Assembly: GCA_001580565.1 (NCBI GenBank)
Contig: LRBF01000042.1
Location: forward strand, 1-64,000
Direction: 5' to 3'
Length of the DNA: 64,000 nucleotides
From: Caballeronia megalochromosomata
GTDB lineage: Bacteria; Pseudomonadota; Gammaproteobacteria; Burkholderiales; Burkholderiaceae
Each line of letters starts with the position of its first letter. The first letter of the stretch is position 1. The translations under genes and the position numbers were made by a program. A model generated the notes under the pieces. That model was given only the letters and a program-made list of their open reading frames with translations, had not been told where the DNA came from and ran no database searches. Below, in pieces: positions 56,265 to 64,000 of this stretch.

Positions 56265-57651
56265 CTAGTGCGAGATCTTTTCCAGCGCGAGGTCACGCGT
56301 TTTCGGCCCCATGAAGCCAATGGCCACCATCACGACCAGCATCGCCGATGCGATGAACACGAACACGCCCGTCGTGCCGAAACCCTTCAGCACGCCCGCG
56401 ATGATGAAGGACGTGAAAATCGCCGAGAAGCGGCTCCACGAATACACGAAGCCGACCGCGCGCGCACGGATGCTCGTCGGGAACAGTTCCGTCTGATAGG
56501 CGTGGTAGCTGTACGACATGATGTTCGCGGAGAGCGTGAGGCCGACGCCCATCGCGATGAGAAATGCCGCGTCGTTCGACTGGCTGAAGAGCAGACCGCA
56601 CACGATATTGACGCCCGCCATGGCGACGATGGCGGTCTTGCGCTCGATCCTGTCGGCGATGGCGAGCCCGATGATCGGGCCGATCGGCGCGGCGATCGCG
56701 ATGATGCTCGAATACATGAGACTCGACGTCACCGTGATGCCCTGCTTCACGAGCAGCGTCGGCACCCAGTTCGCGAAACCGTAGAAGCCGACGGTCTGGA
56801 ACACGTTGAAGAGGATCATCATGACGGCGCGCTTGCCGTAGGGCGGCTTCCACATGTCGGCGAATGCACCGCGCGTGTCCGTGGTTTCGACGGCGGCTTC
56901 GGGCGGCGGCAACGGCCTGCCGTATTCGCGCGCGACTTTCTCTTCGAGCGCGCGCATCACGCGGTCGGCTTCATCGAGCCGCCCTTTCTGTGCGAGCCAG
57001 CGCGGGCTTTCCGGCAGCGTGCGGCGAATCCACCAGACGAAGAGCGCACCGTGCGCGCCGATGATGACGACCCAGCGCCAGCCGTCGATCCCGAATGGCG
57101 CGCGCGGCACGAGCTGATACGCGAGGAACGCGACCACCGGCACGGCCATGAAGCCGACCGCCTGCTCGCACGCGAACGCGCGGCCGCGGATGTGCTTCGG
57201 CGCCAGCTCGGAGATATACGTGCCGATCGTCACCAGCTCGACGCCGATGCCCACGCCCGCGACGAAGCGCCAGATGTTCAGGCCCGTCGCCGTGTCCTGG
57301 AACGCCATGATGAGATTGGCGAGCGTGTACCACAGGAGCGAATACGTGAAGATCGCGCGGCGGCCGAAGCGGTCGGCGAGAAAACCGCAGGCGATCGTGC
57401 CGATGAACAGCCCCGCGAACAACGATGCGATGAAGCTCGCGACGCCCGTCATGCCGAAGAGGCCGGTGGTTGTCGGCGTGAGGATGCCGCTTTTGACGAG
57501 ACCGGGCGCGACGTAGCCGGGAATAGAGGAGATCGTAAAGCTCGAAGGAGAAGCCCAGGCTCAAAAGAACGATGAGCGTCCAGATAGAACGTGTCGCGGG
57601 CAGGCGATCGAGCCGGGCGGAAATGCTGCCGGCGGTGATGGGTGTTGCCAT
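56265..57651 (-). pseudogene. MFS metabolite transporter with one-base frameshift
   Basis: The C-terminal 395 codons are intact in one frame, but the first helix (MATPITAGSISARLDRLPAT at 57651 and on, then GFSFELYDLLY) is in another. The frames join at 57519-57521: the run reads CCC (minus strand) where the family sequence LYS-GYVAPGLV needs CC. Removing one base restores a 461-residue, 12-helix major facilitator with the A-like loop GFLADRFGRRAIF and PESPRWLAQKGR. It is either a disrupted gene or an assembly error. The substrate is not known; sugar- or organic-acid transporters are closest by feel. Confidence 0.85.
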
Positions 57652-57779
57652 CGGGTTGTCTCCTCTTGAGGCGGGTTGCGCCGCGCGCTTTCGGTAGCGC
57701 GGCGCGGGCGAACGAGGGACGGATTTTAACCGGACGGGTAGTTTGAATTTGAAAGAGCTTGATCGTTGTCAAACCGAAA

Positions 57780-57801
57780 AATATACATATACTTGTATAT
57801 T
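57780..57801. promoter_or_regulatory. Inverted repeat upstream of the HigBA-like pair
   Basis: AATATAC, 8 bases, GTATATT: perfect 7-base arms in AT-rich DNA, ending 8 bases before the toxin ATG. Antitoxins of this type usually bind such palindromes to repress their own operon. Confidence 0.75.
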
Positions 57802-57809
57802 CGGTCGGC

Positions 57810-58124
57810 ATGAAAACCCTTCGCTTCGTTGGCTCCGCACTCGACGACCTGCGCAACTTCCCCGCCGAGGCCCGCCGTCAAACGGGCTTCCAGCTGGACG
57901 CGGTCCAACGCGGGTTCACGCCCGACGATTTCAAGCCGATGCCCACTGTCGGCGCGGGAGCGTATGAAATCCGTATTCATGTGGAAGGTGAGTGGCGCGT
58001 GCTCTACGTCGCGAAATTCGACGACGCGGTATATGTGCTGCATGCCTTCCAGAAGAAAACGCAAAAAACGCCCCGCGGAGATCTCGAACTTGCGGCCCGC
58101 CGTTATCGCCAGATCAGTGGCTGA
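57810..58124 (+). CDS. HigB/RelE-like toxin (phage Gp49-like family)
   Basis: A 104-residue protein: MKTLRFVGSALDDLRNFPAE, QTGFQLDAVQRGFTP, and VYVLHAFQKKTQKTPRGDLE, the pattern of Gp49-like/HigB mRNA interferases. ATG at 57810 sits just after the palindrome. The antitoxin starts 3 bases after the stop; toxin-first order is the HigBA arrangement. The AT-rich promoter differs from the surrounding DNA, consistent with horizontal arrival. Confidence 0.9.
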   Translation: MKTLRFVGSALDDLRNFPAEARRQTGFQLDAVQRGFTPDDFKPMPTVGAGAYEIRIHVEGEWRVLYVAKFDDAVYVLHAFQKKTQKTPRGDLELAARRYRQISG

Positions 58125-58127
58125 ATC

Positions 58128-58418
58128 ATGAACGAACCACCCATCACCGAATCGAGCGGGAACGTCTTCTCCGACCTCGGTTTTTCGGAAGAAGAAGCGA
58201 CGCTGCTCAAGCTGCGCGCCGACCTCATGGCCTCACTGCGCGAAGTCATCGACGCACGAGAATGGACGCAGGCGCAAGCAGCGCAGTCGCTTGGCATCAG
58301 TCAACCGCGGGTTTCCGACCTGATCCGTGGAAAGTGGGACCGATTCAGCCTCGACATGCTCCTGGCGCTGGCGGTGCGCGTGGGACTGCATCCGCATATC
58401 GAGCTCAAGGCTGCGTAA
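58128..58418 (+). CDS. HigA-like antitoxin (XRE family HTH)
   Basis: A 96-residue antitoxin. The helix-turn-helix lies at about residues 40-70 (EWTQAQAAQSLGISQPRVSD, then LIRGKWDRFSLDMLL). The C-terminus, VRVGLHPHIELKAA, is typical of the HTH_37/HigA-type partner. It should bind and neutralise the toxin and repress the operon at 57780-57801. Confidence 0.9.
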   Translation: MNEPPITESSGNVFSDLGFSEEEATLLKLRADLMASLREVIDAREWTQAQAAQSLGISQPRVSDLIRGKWDRFSLDMLLALAVRVGLHPHIELKAA

Positions 58419-58440
58419 AGCGCAGACCGCACCGCCGCCC

Positions 58441-59118
58441 TCAATAAGGCTGAATCCCGTTCATCAACAACGCGACAACGTGCTTCGCAAGCTGCTCGGT
58501 ACTGATCGCCCGATCTCCCGCCCCGCGCCAGCGCGCCGTCGCGAGCGGAAACACCGTCAGCCCGAACAGCGACGCAAACACGAGCGACGGCTCCAGCGAC
58601 GGATTCAGCTTCCCCTCCTTCTGCCATCCGGCAATGCGCTCGATCGCGCGATCCTTGTGCGTGTCGCCGAAGCGCTCGGCCATGCGCTGACGCAGAAGCC
58701 CGCCCTCGCTGATCATCTCGCGCACCCATAGCGCCGCGAACCAGGGGTATCGGTCGACGGTCGCAACGAGCGTTTCCACGAACGCGCGCAAAGTATCGAC
58801 CGGCTCCGAATTCGGATCGTTGAAGACGCGCGCCAGCTCGACGCGCAGCGGCACGAAACGCTCGTCGATCAGCATGTCGAGCAACTGGTCGCGCGTCTTG
58901 AAATAGTAGTGAACCATCGCCGGCGTGACGCCCGCCTCACGCGCGATCGCGCCGAGCGTCGTCTCACCGATGCCCTGCCGCGCGAACAACTCGAGCGCGA
59001 TGTCGAGCAATTGCGTGCGGGCCTGCTCCCCATGCGCGCCGCTCGGGCGTCCGGGTTTCTTTCGCGGCGAAGGGCTCGCGGATGCGCCCGCGCCCGTGTC
59101 CGACACATCGTTTGCCAT
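58441..59118 (-). CDS. TetR family regulator of the adjacent efflux pump
   Basis: A 225-residue TetR protein with a Ser/Pro/Lys-rich N-terminal tail. The HTH is at about 35-82 (ALELFARQGIGETTLGAIAR and TPAMVHYYFKTRDQLLD). It is divergent from the DHA2 transporter gene; the palindrome between them should be its operator. Its ligand is probably a drug or lipophilic compound pumped by the transporter. Confidence 0.88.
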   Translation of the reverse strand: MANDVSDTGAGASASPSPRKKPGRPSGAHGEQARTQLLDIALELFARQGIGETTLGAIAREAGVTPAMVHYYFKTRDQLLDMLIDERFVPLRVELARVFNDPNSEPVDTLRAFVETLVATVDRYPWFAALWVREMISEGGLLRQRMAERFGDTHKDRAIERIAGWQKEGKLNPSLEPSLVFASLFGLTVFPLATARWRGAGDRAISTEQLAKHVVALLMNGIQPY

Positions 59119-59152
59119 ATAAGAATTTGACCAGATTCCTTCCGTCGTCTAT

Positions 59153-59170
59153 ATTAACTTCCGTGTTAAT
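59153..59170. promoter_or_regulatory. TetR operator-like palindrome ATTAAC-N6-GTTAAT
   Basis: Perfect 6-base arms around TTCCGT in the 154-base gap between the divergent TetR and DHA2 genes, 35 bases from the TetR start. Position and symmetry fit an operator shared by both promoters. Confidence 0.7.
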
Positions 59171-59173
59171 TAA

Positions 59174-60799
<1,626 letters not shown>

Positions 60800-60827
60800 C
60801 ACGAAAGCAAACGCGAGGAAAAGCTCT

Positions 60828-60851
60828 AAAGCCCCCGCTATCGGGGCTTTT
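60828..60851 (+). terminator. Rho-independent terminator after the DHA2 transporter
   Basis: AAAGCCCC, loop, GGGGCTTTT: 8-base GC stem with T tail, 29 bases past the stop. Confidence 0.9.
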
Positions 60852-61002
60852 ACTAGCTCCCGAACTATTTTGGCTTGGTAACCTTCTGCCGATTCTGAGC
60901 GGACACAATCCGCGGGATATCATGCTCCGGCGCCCAATGACGCGCCGGACGTCCGGTACGAGACCTTCCGGGCTGAACTGACCACCTTCTGGAGTTATAA
61001 CA

Positions 61003-61797
61003 GTGAAGAAACTGCTCGCGGCACTGACGATGTCCCTCCTCGCCGCCACGTCGCTCATCGCCGTCACGCCGGCGCTCGCGAAGGACTATTCGACGATCCG
61101 TTTCGGCGTCGACGCAAGCTACCCGCCGTTCGAATCGAAGGGTTCCGACGGCAAGCTGGTCGGTTTCGACATCGATCTCGGCAACGAGATCTGCTCGCGC
61201 CTGAAGGCCAAGTGCGTGTGGGTGGAGAACGATTTCGACGGCATGATCCCCGCGCTCAAGGCGAAGAAGTTCGACGGCGTGCTCTCGTCCATGTCGATGA
61301 CGCCGCAACGCGCCGAGCAGATCGCTTTCTCGAGCAAGCTCTTCAACACGCCGACACGCCTCGTCGCGAAAAAAGGCAGCAACATTCTGCCGACGGCTGA
61401 GAGCCTGAAGGGCAAGAACGTCGGCGTCGAACAGGGCACGATCCAGGAAACCTACGCCAAGACCTACTGGGCGCCGAAGGGCGTGACGGTCACGCCGTAT
61501 CAGAACCAGGACCAGGTCTATGCCGACCTGACCTCGGGCCGTCTCGACGCCGCGCTGCAGGACGCCGTGCAGGCGGAAATCGGCTTCCTGAAGACGCCGC
61601 GCGGCGCGGGCTACGACTTCGCCGGCAAGAACATCGACGATCCGAAGACGCTCGGCAACGGCGCGGGCATCGGCCTGCGCAAGGAAGACACCGACCTGAA
61701 GGCGAAGATCGACAAGGCGATCGCCGACATCATCAAGGACGGCACCTACAAGAAGATCGAGAAGAAGTACTTCGACTTCGACGTCTACGGCGGCTAA
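61003..61797 (+). CDS. Periplasmic polar amino-acid binding protein (lysine/arginine/ornithine type)
   Basis: A 264-residue family-3 solute-binding protein. Signal peptide MKKLLAALTMSLLAATSLIA with cleavage after PALA. The mature part opens with YSTIRFGVDASYPPFESKGS and contains GFDIDLGNEICSRL, SSMSMTPQRAEQI and VGVEQGTIQETY, all typical of ArgT/HisJ-like proteins. The start is GTG at 61003 with GGAG about 10 bases upstream. No permease or ATPase follows in this window, so it is either an orphan or served by distant genes. A 14-base-stem terminator follows. Confidence 0.9.
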   Translation: MKKLLAALTMSLLAATSLIAVTPALAKDYSTIRFGVDASYPPFESKGSDGKLVGFDIDLGNEICSRLKAKCVWVENDFDGMIPALKAKKFDGVLSSMSMTPQRAEQIAFSSKLFNTPTRLVAKKGSNILPTAESLKGKNVGVEQGTIQETYAKTYWAPKGVTVTPYQNQDQVYADLTSGRLDAALQDAVQAEIGFLKTPRGAGYDFAGKNIDDPKTLGNGAGIGLRKEDTDLKAKIDKAIADIIKDGTYKKIEKKYFDFDVYGG

Positions 61798-61826
61798 GTC
61801 CCACGTTCAAGCCCGACCGGCTGACG

Positions 61827-61866
61827 AACGGGCTCCGCGCTCAAGGGCGCGGAGCCCGTTTTGCTT
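61827..61866 (+). terminator. Rho-independent terminator after the binding-protein gene
   Basis: AACGGGCTCCGCGC, loop of 6, GCGCGGAGCCCGTT, then TTTGCTTTT. A perfect 14-base stem, the strongest in the window. Confidence 0.95.
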
Positions 61867-61992
61867 TTGGGCGCCCGGCGCGCCGATTTCGGCTAAGATC
61901 GAACGTCCGGTAGGACGCCGACGGACGGAGACACCGCGGCGCCCGGCAATTCCCAGAGGCAAGACCCGCGCATTCGCGTGCGCGCGACCAAC

Positions 61993-63108
61993 ATGCAAAC
62001 CAGAACTCATCCCCTGATCTCGCCGACGCTCGGCACTTCCCGCACCATCACGAGTTTTCACTACGGCCCCGGCGGCGGCCAGAAGATCTATATCCAGTCC
62101 TCGCTGCATGCGGACGAGTTGCCCGGCATGCTCGTCGCGTGGCGTCTGCGCCGTCAGCTCGCCGAATTCGAGGCGGCGGGCAAGCTGCGCGGCGAAGTGG
62201 TGATCGTGCCGGTGCCGAATCCGATCGGCCTCTCGCAGCATCTGCACGGCACGCTGATGGGCCGCTTCGAGACCAACAGCGGCCACAACTTCAACCGGAA
62301 TTTCTACGATCTCGCCGCGCTGATCGCGCCGCGCATCGAAGCGCGCCTCGGCAAGGACGCCGACGCCAACAAGCTCGCCGTGCGCGCCGCGATGAAGGAA
62401 GCGCTCGACGAGCAGACGCCGCACACCGAGCTCGAATCGCTGCGCCTCTCGCTGCAGAAGCTCTCCTTCGACGCCGATGTCGTGCTCGACCTGCACTGCG
62501 ATCTCGACGCCGCGCTGCATCTCTACACGAATCCGGACATCTGGGACGAAGTGGAGCCGCTCGCACGCTATCTCGATGCAAAGGCGTCGCTGCTCGCGCT
62601 GAACTCGGTCGGCAATCCGTTCGATGAGATCCACAGCTTCTGCTGGTCGGATCTGCGCCAGCGTTACGGCGAGCGTTTCCCGATCGAAAACGGCGGCATT
62701 TCGGTGACGGTCGAGCTCCGCAGCCAGCACGACGTGTCCTACGAGCTCGCCGGGAAGGACGCGCAGGGAATCGTCAACTATCTGATCCACCGCGGCGTGA
62801 TCGATGCGCCCGTGCCGGAGCAGCCGCCGCTCGTGCATCCGGCCACGCCGCTCGCGGGCGCCGAGCCGATCGTCGCGCCCGCGTCCGGCGTGCTCGTGTT
62901 TCGTGCGGAAGTGGGCGCGTTCATCGAAGCGGGCGAGCCGATCGCGGATATCGTCGATCCGCTCACCGACACCGTCACCACGCTCAAATGCACGACCTCG
63001 GGCGTGATGTACGCGCGGCATATCACGCGTTTCGCGACGGCGGGGCTCGAAGTGGCGCGCATCGCGGGCGCGAAGGCTTATCGCACAGGTTCGCTGCTGT
63101 CGGCCTGA
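61993..63108 (+). CDS. Succinylglutamate desuccinylase / aspartoacylase family deacylase
   Basis: A 371-residue zinc carboxypeptidase-fold (M14-like) enzyme. Zinc ligands are visible as H and E in SSLHADELPG (about 34-43) and H in VVLDLHCDLDAALHLY; the substrate region is HNFNRNFYDL. ATG at 61993 is preferred to an in-frame GTG at 61978. Family members deacylate N-acyl amino acids. Beside a polar amino-acid binding protein, the substrate may be an acylated amino acid, but true AstE cannot be claimed. Confidence 0.85.
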   Translation: MQTRTHPLISPTLGTSRTITSFHYGPGGGQKIYIQSSLHADELPGMLVAWRLRRQLAEFEAAGKLRGEVVIVPVPNPIGLSQHLHGTLMGRFETNSGHNFNRNFYDLAALIAPRIEARLGKDADANKLAVRAAMKEALDEQTPHTELESLRLSLQKLSFDADVVLDLHCDLDAALHLYTNPDIWDEVEPLARYLDAKASLLALNSVGNPFDEIHSFCWSDLRQRYGERFPIENGGISVTVELRSQHDVSYELAGKDAQGIVNYLIHRGVIDAPVPEQPPLVHPATPLAGAEPIVAPASGVLVFRAEVGAFIEAGEPIADIVDPLTDTVTTLKCTTSGVMYARHITRFATAGLEVARIAGAKAYRTGSLLSA

Positions 63109-63118
63109 AAGCGATTTT

Positions 63119-63487
63119 TTAGAACGGCGCGAGGCCGCACTGCGCGGCCACGACGCGCCATGTCCCGCCGACGTCTCCCCACGTTCGCGTGTAGCGCAAG
63201 CTGCCCGCGAACGGCGCGCCCGCGAACGTCCCGGACAGCGCCACACGCGTCACCGTGACGGCAAAGCCGCCGTACACCCTCACGCTCTGCTCCTCGACAT
63301 CCAGCTTTTCGATACGCTGCATGCCGTAGCGATGCCCGTTCAGGTCGTCGGCCTTGGTCCACACCTTGCCGGTCGCATCGACAAAACTCAGGTCGTCGGC
63401 CAATAGCGCATCGAGCGCCTCCACGTCCGACGCCACCATCGCCTTCTTCAGGCGCTCCTCCAGTTCGCGGATTCCTTGCTCGTCCAT
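63119..63487 (-). CDS. NTF2-like / SnoaL-type protein (DUF4440-like)
   Basis: A 122-residue single-domain protein: ELEERLKKAMVASDVEALDA, LLADDLSFVDATGKVWTKAD, then GSLRYTRTWGDVGGTWRVVA. This is the cone-shaped NTF2 fold of ketosteroid isomerase/DUF4440 proteins, usually binding a small hydrophobic ligand or acting as a subunit. No catalytic assignment. Convergent with the deacylase gene (10 bases apart). Confidence 0.85.
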   Translation of the reverse strand: MDEQGIRELEERLKKAMVASDVEALDALLADDLSFVDATGKVWTKADDLNGHRYGMQRIEKLDVEEQSVRVYGGFAVTVTRVALSGTFAGAPFAGSLRYTRTWGDVGGTWRVVAAQCGLAPF

Positions 63488-63699
63488 GTTTTCGCTCGCG
63501 TGTCATCGAACCGCAAGCATACCGTGCCCGTTCAGCGGTGTTGCACGCGCGACACACTGCAAGCTGATTGCAAGCACTGTCACATTTCTTTCGTCAGCGA
63601 TCGCTACATTTGCGCCCGTCGCTGCCACGCGCCGTCAGAGCGCGACGCACCGCAGACACCGTCAGCAACCACACCGCGAACCAACTCTCGGAGCTTGTT

Positions 63700-64000
63700 T
63701 TGAAGAAGAATCTCCTGGCGACCGCCACGCTCGCCGCATTTGCCGCCCTCGCCGCCACCTCCGCTCACGCGCAAAGCAGCGTCACGCTGTACGGCATCAT
63801 CGACGCCGGCATCAGCTACGTGAACAACAGCACGCAAACCTCGACCCGCGCCGGCGATTCGCTCGTCAAGTACGACGACGGCGTCGCCCAAGGCAGCCGC
63901 TGGGGCCTGAAGGGTTCGGAAGACCTGGGCGGCGGCCTGAAGGCAATCTTCACGTTGGAGAATGGCTTCAACAGCGGCACCGGCACGCTCGGCCAAGGTG
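63700..64000 (+). CDS. Gram-negative porin (5' part, cut by window end)
   Basis: The first 100 codons of a Burkholderiaceae outer-membrane porin (Porin_4, OmpC-like). The signal peptide is MKKNLLATATLAAFAALAAT, cleavage after AHA, then the mature N-terminus QSSVTLYGIIDAGISYVNN and RWGLKGSEDLGGGLKAIF, the first beta strands. The start is an unusual TTG at 63700 with GGAG 6 bases upstream; no in-frame ATG fits better. The gene continues beyond position 64000. Confidence 0.9.
   Translation, partial: MKKNLLATATLAAFAALAATSAHAQSSVTLYGIIDAGISYVNNSTQTSTRAGDSLVKYDDGVAQGSRWGLKGSEDLGGGLKAIFTLENGFNSGTGTLGQG

Overview
The window is GC-rich DNA of a Burkholderiaceae bacterium, most likely Caballeronia or Paraburkholderia. 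This rests on family-level recognition: a DUF4148 exported protein, a Gram-negative porin, pcaQ-pcaHG, an hut system with the HutF/HutG branch, a gsi/iaaA peptide operon and a TetR-linked leucine (liu) operon. The genus is inferred. Nearly all sequence codes for metabolism, transport and regulation. I found no rRNA, tRNA, CRISPR array or transposase.

Layout. 1-670: gene-free, holding a 574-bp inverted-repeat element with two 185-base arms. 0.67-7.3 kb: reductive pyrimidine/hydantoin catabolism (NCS1 transporter, preA, preT, M20 amidohydrolase) with a divergent RutR-type TetR gene and a perfect 18-bp operator-like palindrome. 7.5-7.8 kb: DUF4148 protein. 8.2-13.2 kb: hutH-hutC-hutD-hutF-hutG. 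13.3-14.6 kb: GNAT, CrcB and a small protein. 14.7-23.8 kb: an eight-gene, mostly overlapping operon on the minus strand (RpiR regulator, isoaspartyl peptidase, gsiA-D peptide ABC transporter, DmpA-type aminopeptidase, DppA-type D-aminopeptidase). 24-30.2 kb: MscS channel, LysR, YciI, DUF937-OmpA fusion and small proteins. 30.2-33.1 kb: the rest of the hut pathway, hutU-hutI. Both hut loci carry pairs of HutC-like boxes. 33.3-35.8 kb: Lrp, LysE exporter, ROK regulator. 36-42.6 kb: a signalling stretch with a membrane GGDEF-EAL protein, a FeeM/AHL-synthase-like acyltransferase, a conserved unknown and an EAL protein with a sensor-like tail. 42.6-49.6 kb: prolyl aminopeptidase, acyltransferase, single-domain response regulator, pcaQ/pcaHG, DUF2288, AI-2E family protein, OmpA lipoprotein. 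49.6-55.3 kb: liu operon (ivd, mccB, mccA) with divergent TetR and two matching palindromes. 55.3-60.8 kb: diiron ferritin-like protein, an MFS transporter with a one-base frameshift, a HigBA-like toxin-antitoxin pair, and a TetR/DHA2 efflux pair. 61-64 kb: polar amino-acid binding protein, an aspartoacylase-like deacylase, an NTF2-like protein and the start of a porin cut by the window end.

How the genes work together. Histidine degradation is split over two operons about 18 kb apart but looks like one HutC regulon (HutH, HutU, HutI, then HutF and HutG to formate and glutamate). The operon between them would import oligopeptides or glutathione-like peptides and cut isoaspartyl, beta-/N-terminal and D-residues. 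With the leucine, protocatechuate and pyrimidine modules, the region is a nutrient-scavenging block suited to a soil or plant-associated lifestyle.
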